A DNA stretch of 64,000 nt from Pulveribacter suum (GCF_003013695.1 NZ_CP027792.1:1756501-1820500), one strand, 5' to 3'; positions 31,174 to 40,954 are shown, counted from the stretch's first letter. A program made the numbers and translations. The notes: a model not told the origin generated them from the sequence alone.

Positions 31174-31639
31174 AGGTCAGCGGCAGGTCGGTCACTTCCT
31201 TGCGGATCAGCGCCATGACGGCCTGCAGGTCGTCGCGCTTGGGTGCAGTGACGCGCACTTTCTCTTCCTGGATGGCGGCCTGCACCTTCAGCTTGCTGTC
31301 CTTGATCAGGCGCTGGATCTTCTTGGCCTGCTCGGAGTCGATGCCGTTCTTGACCTTGACGATCTGCTTGACCTTGTCGCCGCCGATCTTGGTGGGTTTT
31401 TGCACGTCCAGGAAGCGCACGTCCACGCTGCGCTTGGTGAGCTTGCCGCGCAGCAGGTCCTCGACCTGCTGCAGCTGGAACTCGGCGTCGCCCAGCAGCG
31501 TGATTTCCTTGTCCTTGAGCTCCACGCCGGCGGACGTGCCCTTGAAGTCGAAGCGCGTGCCGATCTCCTTGGAGGCGTTGTCCACGGCGTTCTTCACTTC
31601 AACGAAATTGGCTTCACAAACGATATCGAAAGAGGGCAT
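31154..31639 (-). CDS. yajQ: YajQ-family nucleotide-binding protein
   Basis: A 161-residue two-domain protein starting [20 protein letters not shown]. Family members bind c-di-GMP, and in Xanthomonas a homologue controls virulence genes with a LysR regulator; others bind RNA or tRNA. The conserved [14 protein letters not shown] and [14 protein letters not shown] blocks are present. It is divergent from murB across 64 bp and its 3' end overlaps the degenerate HD-GYP gene, so the pair is likely an operon. Confidence 0.93.
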   Translation of the reverse strand: MPSFDIVCEANFVEVKNAVDNASKEIGTRFDFKGTSAGVELKDKEITLLGDAEFQLQQVEDLLRGKLTKRSVDVRFLDVQKPTKIGGDKVKQIVKVKNGIDSEQAKKIQRLIKDSKLKVQAAIQEEKVRVTAPKRDDLQAVMALIRKEVTDLPLTFDNFRD

Positions 31640-31703
31640 GACAGTACCTCGGAAAACGGGCCAGGCCCCGTGCGGCAAAGGCACGGGTGCGACAATTCGG
31701 GCA

Positions 31704-32756
31704 ATGGTAGTCGAGAAAAATGTGCCCTTGCAGGGCTGCAACACCTTCGGCATCGCGGCGCGCGCCCACACCCTGGTGCGCGTGCGCGCGCCGCAGGACG
31801 TGCAGGACGTGCTGGCCGACCCGCTGCTGGCGCGGTCACCGAAATTCGTGCTGGGCGGGGGCAGCAACATCGTGCTGACGGGCGACGTCGAGCCGCTGGT
31901 GCTGAAGATGGAGATCCGAGGCATGCGCCTGCTGGAGGAAACGGACAGGGGCTGGATCGTCGAGGCCGGCGCCGGCGAGGCCTGGCACGACGCCGTGGCC
32001 TGGACGCTGGCGCACGGCTGGCCGGGGCTGGAGAACCTGGCGCTGATCCCTGGCACCGTGGGCGCGGCGCCGGTGCAAAACATCGGCGCCTATGGCGTGG
32101 AGCTGCAGGACCGCTTCCACTCGCTGCGCGCGGTGGACCTGGACACGGGGGCCACTTTCGAGCTGGATGCCTCGCAATGCGCCTTCGGCTACCGCGACTC
32201 GGTGTTCAAGCACCGCTCGCCGGCTGCCGGCGGCTTCGGCCTGGCCGGCCGCGCCATCATCACGCACGTGCGCTTTTGGCTGTCCAAGGACTGGCGGCCC
32301 GAGCTGGGCTACCTGGACCTGGAGAAAAAGCGCGAGGAATCGGGCATCCAGCAGCCCAGCGCGCAGCAGATCTTCGAGTGGGTGTGCGAGGTGCGCCGCG
32401 CCAAGCTGCCCGATCCGGCCGTGGTGGGCAACGCCGGCAGCTTCTTCAAGAACCCCACCGTCACGCCCGAGCAGTGCCAGGACATCATCGCCCGCGAGCC
32501 CAAGGTGGTGCACTACGTGCTGCCTGACGGGCGCTTCAAGCTGGCCGCCGGCTGGCTGATCGACGCCTGCGGCTGGCGCGGCAAGAGCGTGGGCAAGGCG
32601 GGCGTCTATGACCGCCAGGCGCTGGTGCTGGTCAACCGCGGCACGCCCGAGGCCAGCGTGACCGGCGGCGAGGTGATGACACTGGCGCGCGCCATCCAGA
32701 CCAGCGTCTATGAGCGCTTCGGCATCCGGCTGGAGCCGGAGCCGGTGGTCGTCTGA
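31704..32756 (+). CDS. murB: UDP-N-acetylenolpyruvoylglucosamine reductase
   Basis: A 350-residue FAD enzyme making UDP-MurNAc in peptidoglycan synthesis. FAD motif GGGSNIVL, the NIGAYGVEL loop and catalytic NAGSFFKNP (serine acid) and the late glutamate region are intact. Type I MurB with the extra loop ([15 protein letters not shown]) is indicated. Start ATG 31704 yields [17 protein letters not shown]. Divergent from yajQ. Confidence 0.95.
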   Translation: MVVEKNVPLQGCNTFGIAARAHTLVRVRAPQDVQDVLADPLLARSPKFVLGGGSNIVLTGDVEPLVLKMEIRGMRLLEETDRGWIVEAGAGEAWHDAVAWTLAHGWPGLENLALIPGTVGAAPVQNIGAYGVELQDRFHSLRAVDLDTGATFELDASQCAFGYRDSVFKHRSPAAGGFGLAGRAIITHVRFWLSKDWRPELGYLDLEKKREESGIQQPSAQQIFEWVCEVRRAKLPDPAVVGNAGSFFKNPTVTPEQCQDIIAREPKVVHYVLPDGRFKLAAGWLIDACGWRGKSVGKAGVYDRQALVLVNRGTPEASVTGGEVMTLARAIQTSVYERFGIRLEPEPVVV

Positions 32757-32764
32757 CGCTCCTG

Positions 32765-32817
32765 TTTTGATAGCTGCCGGCGCTTGATTGGCGGGCGCTG
32801 GAGGCCAAAAAGGCTTG
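32765..32817 (+). repeat. Dispersed repeat copy 7 (forward), between murB and the iron alcohol dehydrogenase
   Basis: TTTTGATAGCTGCCGGCGCT then TGATTGGCGGGCGCTGGAGGCC; it lies between two convergent genes and stops within ten bases of the dehydrogenase TAG. Confidence 0.85.
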
Positions 32818-32825
32818 AAGCCCGG

Positions 32826-33962
32826 CTACATCGACTCGGCCAGCATGGCGCGGTAGTCGTCGGCGCTGGCCTCGCGCGGGTTGGTCTTGTGGCAGTGGTC
32901 GGCCATGGCGCCGCGGATCACCTCGTCCCACATGTCCTCGGTCACGCCCAGGCCAGCCAGGCGGGTGGGCAGGCCCAGGCGGTCGGTCATGTCCTTCACG
33001 GCCTCGGCCACGTCGGCGCCTTGCGGCAACCCCATGGCGTGCGCCATGCGCTCGATGCGCCGCTCTGTTTGTACCTGCCCAGCCTGCGCGTTGAAGCGGA
33101 TCACGGCCGGCAGGAACACCGCGTTCAGCGTGCCGTGGTGCAGCCGCGGGTTCAGCCCGCCCAGGCTGTGGCTGAGCGAGTGCACGCAGCCCAGCCCTTT
33201 CTGGAACGCCATGGCGCCCTGCATGCTGGCGCTCATCATGTTCAGCCGCGCTTCGCGGTTGGCGCCATCGCGCGTGGCCGCCTCGATGTGCTGCCAGCCG
33301 CGCGCCAGGCCGTCGAGCGCGATGCCGTCGGCCGGCGGGTTGAAGGCGGTGGACATGAAGGTCTCCATGCAGTGCGCGATGGCGTCCATGCCGGTGGCGG
33401 CGGTGAGCTGCGGCGGCAGGCCCAGCGTCAGGCCCGGGTCGCAGATCGCGGTGCGCGGCACCAGGTGCCAGGAGTGAAAGCCCAGCTTGCGGTGGTCATC
33501 CACGATGAGGATGGCGCCGCGCGCCACCTCGCTGCCGGTGCCGCTGGTGGTGGGCACGGCGATCAAAGGTGCCACGCGCTCGGTAATGCGCGCCGAGCCG
33601 CCCTCGATGGTGGCGTAGGTGGTGAGCGGCCCCTCGTGCGTGGCGGCGATGGCGATGCCCTTGGCGCAGTCGATGGCCGAGCCGCCGCCCACGGCGATCA
33701 GGCCGTCGCAGCGCTCCTGGCGGTACAGCTGCACGGCGGCGCGCACGGCAGCCTCGGTGGGGTTGGAGGGGGTCTGGTCGAACACCGCGACGGCCAGGCC
33801 GGCCAGAGCATCGAGCGCCGGCTGCAGCACGCCGGCCGCGCGCACGCCCGGGTCGGTCACCACCAGCGGGCGCGTGATGCCGACGCGGGCGCATTCCTGC
33901 GCCAGCAGGCGCACCGCGCCGAATTCGAACTGGATCTGGGTGACGTAGTTGATGAAGGCCAT
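32826..33962 (-). CDS. Iron-containing alcohol dehydrogenase
   Basis: A 378-residue group III dehydrogenase. The nucleotide motif GGGSAIDCAKGIA is at about residues 95-107; iron ligands are seen in DAIAHCMETF, HSLSHSLGG and LHHGTLNA. VPTTSGTGSEVAR is conserved. It may act on a range of alcohols or aldehydes, or as a maleylacetate-type reductase; the substrate is not clear. The ATG at 33962 gives MAFINYVTQIQFEFG. It is divergent from the exported hydratase gene over 62 bp. Confidence 0.9.
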   Translation of the reverse strand: MAFINYVTQIQFEFGAVRLLAQECARVGITRPLVVTDPGVRAAGVLQPALDALAGLAVAVFDQTPSNPTEAAVRAAVQLYRQERCDGLIAVGGGSAIDCAKGIAIAATHEGPLTTYATIEGGSARITERVAPLIAVPTTSGTGSEVARGAILIVDDHRKLGFHSWHLVPRTAICDPGLTLGLPPQLTAATGMDAIAHCMETFMSTAFNPPADGIALDGLARGWQHIEAATRDGANREARLNMMSASMQGAMAFQKGLGCVHSLSHSLGGLNPRLHHGTLNAVFLPAVIRFNAQAGQVQTERRIERMAHAMGLPQGADVAEAVKDMTDRLGLPTRLAGLGVTEDMWDEVIRGAMADHCHKTNPREASADDYRAMLAESM

Positions 33963-34024
33963 GGCTGCAACGGACGGTGGATAGCAATTACGATGACCCG
34001 CCACATTACAACCAGGAGACCCGT

Positions 34025-34897
34025 ATGACCAAGAAGCAAACCCTTGCAGGGCTGGCGCTGGCCGTCGCCTGCGCGACAGGCGCCAGCGCCCAGTGCCTGG
34101 ACGACGCGCAGGTCGGCGCCCTGGCCGCGCGCTACGCCGACAAGGCGCCGGCGGCCAATTTCGCCGCGCCGCTGTCGGATGCCGACGCCGCCTGCACGAG
34201 AAAGCGCTTCAACGCGCTGCTGGCCGAGCGCCTGGGCAAGGTGGTGGGCTACAAGGCGGGCCTTACCAACCCGGCGGTGCAAAAGCGCTTTGGTACCGAC
34301 CAGCCGGTGTGGGGCGTGCTGTACGAAGGCATGGTGCAGGCGAGCGGCTTTGCCACGCCGGCGCAGTTCGGCGCCCGCCCGCTGTACGAGGCCGACATGC
34401 TGGTGCGCGTGAAGGACGCGGCCATCCACCACGCCCGCACGCCGTACGAGGTGCTGCAGCACATCGACCAGGTCATCCCCTTCGTCGAGCTGCCCGACCT
34501 GATCGTGGAAAAGCCTGGCGAGCTGAACGGCGCCGGCGTGGCCGCCATCAACGTGGGCGCGCGCCTGGGCGTGGCCGGCGAACCCATCGCCGTGCCCGCC
34601 ACGCGCGGCGAGCGCTACCGCCTGCTGGATGCGCTGGAGCGCATGCAGGTGCAGCTGACCAACCAAAGCGGCGAGCTGCTGGCCAGCGGCAAGGGCAGCG
34701 ACATCCTGGGCCATCCGCTCAACGCCGTGGTGTGGCTCGCCCAGGCGCTGCAAAAGGAGGGCATCACGCTCAAGGCCGGCGACCTGGTCAGCCTGGGCTC
34801 GTTCTCGCCGCTGCTGCCCCCGAAGCCCGGCCTGGGCGTGACGGCCACCTACATCGGCCTGCCCGGCGCCAAGCCGGTGCAGGTGAGCTTTCAGTGA
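34025..34897 (+). CDS. 2-keto-4-pentenoate hydratase-like protein with a signal peptide
   Basis: A 290-residue member of the MhpD/FAH superfamily. The family blocks GYKAGLTNPAVQ, DQPVWGVLYEGM, EADMLVRV (metal ligands) and LGHPLNAVVWLA are clear. Residues 1-22 form a convincing Sec signal peptide ending SAQ, which is unusual because this family is cytoplasmic; the protein may act in the periplasm on an aromatic breakdown product or have another role. CAGGAGA precedes the ATG. The esterase gene starts in its stop codon (GTGA), so an operon is likely. Confidence 0.82.
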   Translation: MTKKQTLAGLALAVACATGASAQCLDDAQVGALAARYADKAPAANFAAPLSDADAACTRKRFNALLAERLGKVVGYKAGLTNPAVQKRFGTDQPVWGVLYEGMVQASGFATPAQFGARPLYEADMLVRVKDAAIHHARTPYEVLQHIDQVIPFVELPDLIVEKPGELNGAGVAAINVGARLGVAGEPIAVPATRGERYRLLDALERMQVQLTNQSGELLASGKGSDILGHPLNAVVWLAQALQKEGITLKAGDLVSLGSFSPLLPPKPGLGVTATYIGLPGAKPVQVSFQ

Positions 34898-35880
34898 GCG
34901 GCGGCGCGCCGGGCCTGCAGTCGGCCTTTGAGGCGCACGCCCGCCAGCTCACCCCGCAGATGCGCAGCGTGCTCGAGCGCATGGCCCGCCTGGGCCGCCC
35001 GCCATTGCACTCTTTGCCCCCGGACCAGGCGCGCGCCGCCTACCAGGCCGGCGCCGAGGTGCTGGAGGTGCCGCGCGCCGAGCTGGCCCGCGTGGAGGAC
35101 CTGCACATCCCCGCGCGCGACGGCGCATCGCTGCCCGCGCGCCTGTACGCACCCACGCTTGACGCCGGCCTGCCGCTGCTGCTGTTCCTGCACGGCGGCG
35201 GCTTCACCATCGGCAGCGTGGCCACGCACGACGTGCTGTGCCGCGAGCTGGCGCGGCTGGGCCGGTGCATGGTGGTGTCGCTGGACTATCGCCTCGCGCC
35301 CGAGCACCGCTTTCCCACCGCCGTGCACGACAGCTGGGACGCGCTGCGGTGGCTGGCCGCCCAGGCTACGCAACTGGGCGCGGATGGCTCGCGCCTGGCC
35401 GTGGGCGGCGACAGCGCCGGCGGCACGCTGGCCGCCGTCAGCGCCTTGCTGGCGCGCGACGCCGGCCTGGCGCTGGCGCTGCAGCTGCTGATCTACCCGG
35501 GCACCACGGCGCACCAGGACACGCCCTCGCACACCCGCTTCGCCCACGGCCTGGTGCTGGACCAGCCGGCCATCGCCTGGTTCTTCGAGCAGTACGTGGG
35601 CCACGGCCCCGAGCGCGAGGACTGGCGCTTCGCCCCGCTGCTGGCGCACGACCTGGAGGGCGCCGCCCCGGCCTGGGTGGCCCTGGCCGAGCTGGACCCG
35701 CTGGTGGACGAGGGCGTGGACTACGCCGACCGCCTGCGCGCCGCCGGCGTGCCGGTGGACATCGAGATCTACCGCGGCGTGACGCACGAGTTCATCAAGA
35801 TGGGCCGGGCCCTGCCCGAGGCGCGCCAGTTCCACCAGGACGCGGGCCGCGCGCTGCGCCAGGCCTTCGCCACCGACTGA
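34894..35880 (+). CDS. Alpha/beta hydrolase, hormone-sensitive-lipase-type esterase
   Basis: A 328-residue carboxylesterase. The oxyanion hole motif LFLHGGGFTIGS, nucleophile GGDSAGG, catalytic Asp in AELDPLVDEG and His in GVTHEFIKM are all present. Family IV (HSL) esterases hydrolyse short acyl esters. The start is taken as the GTG at 34894, overlapping the hydratase stop by four bases; an ATG at 34960 is an alternative. The thioesterase-GNAT fusion gene follows 26 bp later on the same strand. Confidence 0.9.
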   Translation: MSGGAPGLQSAFEAHARQLTPQMRSVLERMARLGRPPLHSLPPDQARAAYQAGAEVLEVPRAELARVEDLHIPARDGASLPARLYAPTLDAGLPLLLFLHGGGFTIGSVATHDVLCRELARLGRCMVVSLDYRLAPEHRFPTAVHDSWDALRWLAAQATQLGADGSRLAVGGDSAGGTLAAVSALLARDAGLALALQLLIYPGTTAHQDTPSHTRFAHGLVLDQPAIAWFFEQYVGHGPEREDWRFAPLLAHDLEGAAPAWVALAELDPLVDEGVDYADRLRAAGVPVDIEIYRGVTHEFIKMGRALPEARQFHQDAGRALRQAFATD

Positions 35881-35906
35881 CCTTTTTTCTTTGTTCTTTT
35901 GTCGCC

Positions 35907-36767
35907 ATGCAACGTCAAGACTTCCGCTGCTTTCACCGCCTGCGCGTGCGCTGGGCCGAGGTGGACCCCCAGAAAATCGTCTTCAACGCCCACTACCTGA
36001 CCTACGCCGACTGCGCGGTGACCGAGTACTGGCGCGCCCTGGCCTTGCCCTACGAGGCCAGCATGCACGTACTGGGCGGCGAGGTCTATCTGAAGAAGGC
36101 CGGGGTGGAATACCACGCCTCGGCGCGGCTGGAGGACATCCTGGACGTGGGTATCCGCTGCACGCGCATCGGCAGCAGCTCCATGGTGTTCGACGTGGGC
36201 ATCTTCGCCGGCGACCGGCTGCTGGTCAGCATCGAGCTGATCTACGTTTTTGCCGACCCGGCCACGCAGACCAAGCGCCCCGTGCCGCCGGCGCTGCGCG
36301 CCATCATCGAGCACTACGAGGCCGCCGGCACCATGGTGGAGCTGCGTACCGGCGGCTGGGACACGCTTGGCCGCGACGCCACTGCCCTGCGCATGGCCGT
36401 CTTCGTGCAGGAGCAGGGGATCGATCCGGCCATCGAGATCGACGACCAGGACGCGCTGGCCGTGCACGCCGTGGCCTACAACCGCCTGGGCCTGCCCGTG
36501 GCCACGGGCAGGCTGCTGCCGGCCGTGGATGGCCAGGGGCGCATTGGCCGCATGGCGGTGGACCGCGTGGTGCGCGGCCAGCGCTGGGGCCGCGCCGTGC
36601 TGGATGCGCTGATGCAGGCCGCCCGCGAGCGCGGCGACAGCCACGCCACGCTGCACGCCCAGCGCAGCGCCGAGGACTTCTACCGCCGCGCCGGCTTTGC
36701 CGTGCAGGGCGAGCCGTTCGACGAGGCCGGCATCGCCCACATCACCATGCTGCGCGCCCTGCAGTGA
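35907..36767 (+). CDS. Fusion protein: YbgC-type acyl-CoA thioesterase plus GNAT acetyltransferase
   Basis: A 286-residue two-domain protein. Residues 1-140 form a hotdog thioesterase (VRWAEVDPQKIVFNAHYL with the catalytic Asp). Residues 145-286 are a GNAT domain: ALRMAVFVQEQGID, VATGRLLP and the acetyl-CoA loop VVRGQRWGRAVL, ending with an ElaA-like YRRAGFAVQGEPFDEAGI. The two activities share acyl-CoA as substrate, so the fusion could use or release acyl groups. It starts at ATG 35907 and lies after the esterase gene. The order is odd but the frame is continuous with no sign of error. Confidence 0.88.
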   Translation: MQRQDFRCFHRLRVRWAEVDPQKIVFNAHYLTYADCAVTEYWRALALPYEASMHVLGGEVYLKKAGVEYHASARLEDILDVGIRCTRIGSSSMVFDVGIFAGDRLLVSIELIYVFADPATQTKRPVPPALRAIIEHYEAAGTMVELRTGGWDTLGRDATALRMAVFVQEQGIDPAIEIDDQDALAVHAVAYNRLGLPVATGRLLPAVDGQGRIGRMAVDRVVRGQRWGRAVLDALMQAARERGDSHATLHAQRSAEDFYRRAGFAVQGEPFDEAGIAHITMLRALQ

Positions 36768-36772
36768 CTATG

Positions 36773-36833
36773 CTTTTGATAGCTGCCTGCGCTTGATGGG
36801 CGGGCGCTGGAGGCGGTTTTGACCTCTATTTTG
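36773..36833 (+). repeat. Dispersed repeat copy 8 (forward), between the fusion gene and ygfZ
   Basis: CTTTTGATAGCTGCCTGCGC then TTGATGGGCGGGCGCTGGAGGCGG fills the gap between convergent genes and touches the ygfZ stop at 36835. Confidence 0.85.
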
Positions 36834-36834
36834 G

Positions 36835-37779
36835 TCAGATGTCTTCCAGCAGCGCGTAGGGCAGGGCGGCCAGCGCCAGGGGCGCGCCGCCCACCGCCAG
36901 CGGCTTGTCCGCCGCGGCAATCTGCATGGACACCAGCGCATCCACGCCGCCGGCCGGGCTGGCGGCGGCCTGCACCACCTGGCCCACGGGCTGTTCGGCA
37001 TCGCCTTGCGCGAACACCTCGGCACCCACCTCCAGGGCCGACGGCGCATGCACCAAGAAGGCGCGGCGCTTGAGCGTGCCGCGGAACTGGCTGCGCGCCA
37101 CCACCTCCTGGCCGGGGTAGCAGCCCTTTTTGAAGTTCACGCCGCCCACCGATTCGTAGTTCAGCATCTGCGGCACGAAGGCCTCCACCACCGGCTGGGT
37201 CAGCGTGGCCACGCCGCTGCGCACTTCGCCCCACAGCCACAGTTCGGGCGCCAGCGGCGCGGCCATCAGGGCCGGGCTGCCGGCGGGCGCCAGCCACAGG
37301 GCGCGCGGCTGGCCGTCGGCCGGGTACAGGGCGATTACGCTGGCGCCGCCCGCCTGCGCCAGCGTCCAGGGCGGGCTGCCTGCCGGCAGCAGGGCGGAGG
37401 CTGCCTCGCCCGTCAGGCCCAGCAGCTGGAAGTCGGCCGTGGCATCGCTCAGTTTCGCCTTGGCCCGCAGCACGAACATCGACAGCCGCTTGAGCGTGGG
37501 CGCCAGCAGGTCGCGGCTGCACACCAGCAGCACCTCATCGGCGCTGCGCTTGAAGCCGATGAAGCTGGCCAGCATGCGGCCCTTGGGGTTGAGCAGCGCG
37601 GCCAGGCGCGCGTGCTGCAGGTCCAGCAGGGCGAAGTCCTGCGTCAGCTGGCCATGCAGGAAGGCGGCGGCGTCCTCGCCGGCCACGCGGATCACGCCCA
37701 GGTGGAGCAGCGGCGCGGCCCCGGCGGGCAGCAGGGCGGCGGGGTTCAGGGCAGGGGTCACGGGCTGGGATGCGGTCAT
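36835..37779 (-). CDS. ygfZ: Folate-binding protein YgfZ (Fe-S cluster assembly/repair)
   Basis: A 314-residue tetrahydrofolate-binding protein of the GcvT fold. The signature [12 protein letters not shown] is near residue 215. YgfZ helps maintain certain [4Fe-4S] enzymes such as MiaB. Start ATG 37779 gives [15 protein letters not shown]. Divergent from mltG across 62 bp. Length is normal. Confidence 0.93.
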   Translation of the reverse strand: MTASQPVTPALNPAALLPAGAAPLLHLGVIRVAGEDAAAFLHGQLTQDFALLDLQHARLAALLNPKGRMLASFIGFKRSADEVLLVCSRDLLAPTLKRLSMFVLRAKAKLSDATADFQLLGLTGEAASALLPAGSPPWTLAQAGGASVIALYPADGQPRALWLAPAGSPALMAAPLAPELWLWGEVRSGVATLTQPVVEAFVPQMLNYESVGGVNFKKGCYPGQEVVARSQFRGTLKRRAFLVHAPSALEVGAEVFAQGDAEQPVGQVVQAAASPAGGVDALVSMQIAAADKPLAVGGAPLALAALPYALLEDI

Positions 37780-37841
37780 CCGTCAATTATCATGGCCGGC
37801 TCCCTTGCCCCTGCCAACGCTGCTTTTTCTCCCTGACAACC

Positions 37842-38843
37842 GTGCGCCGACTGCTCGTCCTGTTGCTCCTTATCGCGGTCGCCGCCGGCGTCGGCGCCGC
37901 CTGGTGGCTGCACGCGCCCCTGCCCCAGCGCGCCGGCAGCGCCCCGGCCGGCCAGCCGCTGGAGCTGGAGATCGAGCCCGGCACCACTCCGCGCGGCGTG
38001 GCCCGCGCGGCCGTGCAGGCCGGGCTGGACACCAACGCCGACCTGCTGTACTGGTGGTTCCGCCTGTCGGGCAAGGGCCGGGGCATCAAGGCCGGCAACT
38101 ACGAGATCCCGGCAGGCACGTCGCCCCGGGCGCTGCTGCAAAAGCTGGTGCGCGGCGAAGAAGCCCTGCGCGCCGTGACGCTGGTGGAGGGCTGGACCTT
38201 CCGCCAGGTGCGCCAGGCCGTGGCCCGCGCCGAGCAGCTGCGCCCGGACACCGCCAGCCAGAGCGACGAGGCCATCATGGCCGCCCTGGGCCGCGCCGGC
38301 GTGGCGCCCGAGGGGCGGTTCTTCCCCGACACCTACACCTACGCCAAGGGCAGCAGCGACTTGGGCCTGCTGCGCCGCGCGCTGCACGCCATGGATCGGC
38401 GCCTGGAGGCCACCTGGGCGCAGCGCGATGCGCGCACGCCGCTGAAGAGCGCCGACCAGGCCCTCATCCTGGCCAGCATCGTGGAGAAGGAAACCGGCCG
38501 CGCCGAAGACCGCGCGCAGATCGCGGGCGTCTTCACCAACCGCCTGCGCACCGGCATGCTGCTGCAGACCGACCCGACCGTCATCTACGGCCTGGGCGAG
38601 AAGTTCGACGGCAACCTGCGCCGGCGCGACCTGACCACCGACACGCCCTTCAACACCTACACCCGCGCTGGCCTGCCGCCCACGCCGATCGCCATGCCGG
38701 GCAAGGCCTCGCTGCTGGCCGCGGTGCAGCCGGCCGACACGCGCGCCCTGTACTTCGTCGCCCGCGGCGACGGCTCCAGCCATTTCAGCGAATCGCTGGA
38801 CGAGCACAACCGCGCCGTCAACAAATACCAGCGCAAGCAGTGA
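37842..38843 (+). CDS. mltG: Endolytic murein transglycosylase
   Basis: A 333-residue membrane-anchored enzyme that cleaves nascent glycan strands. An N-terminal transmembrane helix (about residues 3-22) is followed by a LysM-like and YceG domain; the catalytic Glu sits in [15 protein letters not shown]. Start is taken as the GTG at 37842 ([10 protein letters not shown]); upstream codons in the same frame cross the ygfZ promoter. No strong ribosome site is visible. tmk starts inside its stop codon (GTGA at 38840-38843), the usual mltG-tmk-holB arrangement. Confidence 0.92.
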   Translation: MRRLLVLLLLIAVAAGVGAAWWLHAPLPQRAGSAPAGQPLELEIEPGTTPRGVARAAVQAGLDTNADLLYWWFRLSGKGRGIKAGNYEIPAGTSPRALLQKLVRGEEALRAVTLVEGWTFRQVRQAVARAEQLRPDTASQSDEAIMAALGRAGVAPEGRFFPDTYTYAKGSSDLGLLRRALHAMDRRLEATWAQRDARTPLKSADQALILASIVEKETGRAEDRAQIAGVFTNRLRTGMLLQTDPTVIYGLGEKFDGNLRRRDLTTDTPFNTYTRAGLPPTPIAMPGKASLLAAVQPADTRALYFVARGDGSSHFSESLDEHNRAVNKYQRKQ

Positions 38844-39502
38844 CGACAGGCCTGTTCATCACCTTCGAGGGCATCGACGGCGCCGGCAAGTCCTCGCACA
38901 TCGACGCGCTGGCGCGCGCCTTTGCCCAGGCGGGCCGCACCGCCCTGGTGACGCGCGAGCCCGGGGGCACGCCGCTGGCGGAGAAGCTGCGCGAGCTGCT
39001 GCTGCACGACGCCATGGACGCGCTGACCGAGACGCTGCTGGTGTTCGCCGCCCGGCGCGACCACTTGGCGCAGGTGATCGTCCCGGCCCTGGCGCGCGGC
39101 GAAGTGGTGCTGTGCGACCGCTTCACCGATGCCACCTTCGCCTACCAGGGCGGGGGGCGCGGCTTCGACTGGCAGGTGCTATCACAAATGGAGCAGCTTG
39201 CGCAGACCGGGCTTGGGCTGGAGCCCGATTTGATGCTCAACCCGCAGCTGACCCTGTGGTTCGACCTGCCGCCCGAGCTGGCGGCCCGGCGCCTGGCCGC
39301 GGCGCGTGCGCCTGACCGCTTCGAGGCCCAGCCGCTGGAATTCTTCACCCGCGTGGCGCAGGGCTACGCCCGCCGCGCCGCCGAAGCCGGGCCACGCTTT
39401 GCCCGCATCGACGCCGACCGCGCGCGCGAGCACGTAGCCGCCCAGATGCTGGCAGAGGTGGCCGAGCGCGGCTGGCTGCCCGCGCAAGGGGCCGCTGCAT
39501 GA
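38840..39502 (+). CDS. tmk: Thymidylate kinase
   Basis: A 220-residue kinase converting dTMP to dTDP. P-loop GIDGAGKSS at residues 11-19, the DR(F) motif [18 protein letters not shown] and the LID region are present. GTG start overlaps the mltG stop by four bases, and holB starts inside its stop (ATGA). The segment around residue 120 ([15 protein letters not shown]) is longer than in E. coli Tmk and its DNA shares 17 bases with a dispersed repeat, so an old insertion is possible. Confidence 0.94.
   Translation: MTTGLFITFEGIDGAGKSSHIDALARAFAQAGRTALVTREPGGTPLAEKLRELLLHDAMDALTETLLVFAARRDHLAQVIVPALARGEVVLCDRFTDATFAYQGGGRGFDWQVLSQMEQLAQTGLGLEPDLMLNPQLTLWFDLPPELAARRLAAARAPDRFEAQPLEFFTRVAQGYARRAAEAGPRFARIDADRAREHVAAQMLAEVAERGWLPAQGAAA
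39180..39234 (+). repeat. Possible degenerate copy of the dispersed repeat inside tmk
   Basis: The end of this stretch, GCTGGAGCCCGATTTGA, is identical over 17 bases to the end of copy 10 at 54017. The rest (GCTATC-like start, GCTTGC) matches loosely. It is in frame. Confidence 0.35.
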
Positions 39503-40503
39503 GCGCGCAGCCTGCCGTCGCCCCCTGGGTGGCCCTGCAGCGCGACCAGCTGCTGGCCCAGCGCGGCCACGCCTGGCTCTTGCACGGGCCGGCCGGCCTG
39601 GGCCAGTACGAGCTGGCACTGGAGCTAGTGCGCGCCTGGCTATGCGACGCGCCCACGCCTCACGGTGCCTGCGGCCAGTGCGCCAGCTGCCACGGCATTG
39701 CCGTGCGCGCCCATGCCGACCTGTGCGTGCTGATGCCCGAGACGCAGATGCTGGAGCTGGGCTGGCCCCTGCCCGAGAAGGCCCAGGCCGACATCGACGA
39801 CAAGAAGCGCAAGGCGAGCCGCGAGATCCGCGTGGAGGCGATGCGCGACGCTGTGGAATTCGCCCAGCGCACCAGCGCCCGGGGCCGCGGCAAGGCGGTG
39901 CTGGTCTATCCGGCCGAGCAGATGAACCACATCACCGCCAATGCGCTGCTCAAAACGCTGGAGGAGCCCCCGGGCGACGTGCGCTTCGTGCTGGCCACCG
40001 GCGCGGCCCACCAGCTGCTGCCCACCATCCGCAGCCGCTGCCTGGCCCACACCATGGCTTGGCCAGAACCGGCGCAGATGCAGCAGTGGCTGGCCGGGCA
40101 GGGCGTCGAAGGCGACGCCGCCCAGGCCTGGCTGCGCGCCGCCGGCGGGCGCCCGCACGAGGCGCTGGCGCTGGCGCAGTCCGCGCGCAGCCCGGCCGCC
40201 TGGGCGCTGATCCCCAAGGCGCTGGCGCGGGGCGACGCTTCGGCGCTGGCTGATTTCTCCGGGTCGCAGGCGGTGGAGGTGCTGCAAAAGCTCTGCCATG
40301 ACCTGCTGGCGTGCGCCCTGGGCGCCGCGCCGCGCTACTTCGCCGCCGCCGACCTGCCGCCGGCGGCCAGCGTGGCCGCACTCACGCGCTGGTGGCGCGC
40401 CCTGGTACAGCACGCCCGCACGGCCGACCACCCTTTCAGCGCAGGGCTGATGCTGGACGCCCTGGCCGCGCAGGCGCGCCAGGCCATAAACTCGCGGCAG
40501 TAA
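39499..40503 (+). CDS. holB: DNA polymerase III subunit delta'
   Basis: A 334-residue clamp-loader subunit. It has a AAA+ fold with a non-hydrolytic P-loop (GPAGLGQYE lacks the Walker lysine, as expected for delta'), a zinc cluster CGQCASC followed by H, and the [10 protein letters not shown] sensor region. Part of mltG-tmk-holB-pilZ-tatD operon. ATGA overlap with tmk. Confidence 0.94.
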   Translation: MSAQPAVAPWVALQRDQLLAQRGHAWLLHGPAGLGQYELALELVRAWLCDAPTPHGACGQCASCHGIAVRAHADLCVLMPETQMLELGWPLPEKAQADIDDKKRKASREIRVEAMRDAVEFAQRTSARGRGKAVLVYPAEQMNHITANALLKTLEEPPGDVRFVLATGAAHQLLPTIRSRCLAHTMAWPEPAQMQQWLAGQGVEGDAAQAWLRAAGGRPHEALALAQSARSPAAWALIPKALARGDASALADFSGSQAVEVLQKLCHDLLACALGAAPRYFAAADLPPAASVAALTRWWRALVQHARTADHPFSAGLMLDALAAQARQAINSRQ

Positions 40504-40545
40504 CCTGTCCTGCCCCTCACTTACCAGCGTTGAAAGCCGCCGCCC

Positions 40546-40905
40546 ATGAGCAGTCCCTCCACCGCGCCGCGCCCCAGCGTGATGCAGCTGAACATCAAGG
40601 AAAAGGCCGCCCTGTATGCGGCCTACATTCCTTTCTTCGAGGAAGGCGGCATCTTCGTGCCCACCCAGCGCGAATACCGGCTGGGCGACGATGTGTATGT
40701 GCTGCTGACCCTGCCGGACGACCCTCAGCGCTACCCCGTCGCCGGGCGCGTGGCCTGGGTCACCCCGGCGCGGGCGGCGGGCAACCGCACGCAGGGCGTG
40801 GGCATCCAGTTCCCCAAGGACGACAAGTCGCGCGAGCTGCGCCACAAGATCGAGGGCATCCTGGGCAGCAGCCTGGGATCGGACCGGGCCACGCAGACCA
40901 TTTGA
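40546..40905 (+). CDS. PilZ-domain protein, type IV pilus PilZ class
   Basis: A 119-residue PilZ-domain protein. It has the PilZ type IV-like arrangement (NIKEKAALYAAYIPFFEEGGIFVPT) and lacks the RxxxR and DxSxxG c-di-GMP motifs, so like Pseudomonas PilZ it may not bind c-di-GMP directly. Relatives are needed for type IV pilus assembly through PilB and FimX. Position between holB and tatD is conserved in many proteobacteria. An intrinsic terminator follows. Confidence 0.88.
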   Translation: MSSPSTAPRPSVMQLNIKEKAALYAAYIPFFEEGGIFVPTQREYRLGDDVYVLLTLPDDPQRYPVAGRVAWVTPARAAGNRTQGVGIQFPKDDKSRELRHKIEGILGSSLGSDRATQTI

Positions 40906-40925
40906 TCGCCCGCCCCGCACCGCAG

Positions 40926-40954
40926 GCCGACCGCGCGCCGGTCGGCTTTTTCTT
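40926..40954 (+). terminator. Rho-independent terminator after the pilZ gene
   Basis: GCCGACC and GGTCGGC form a 7-bp stem with a 7-base GC-rich loop, followed by TTTTTCTTTT. Confidence 0.85.
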
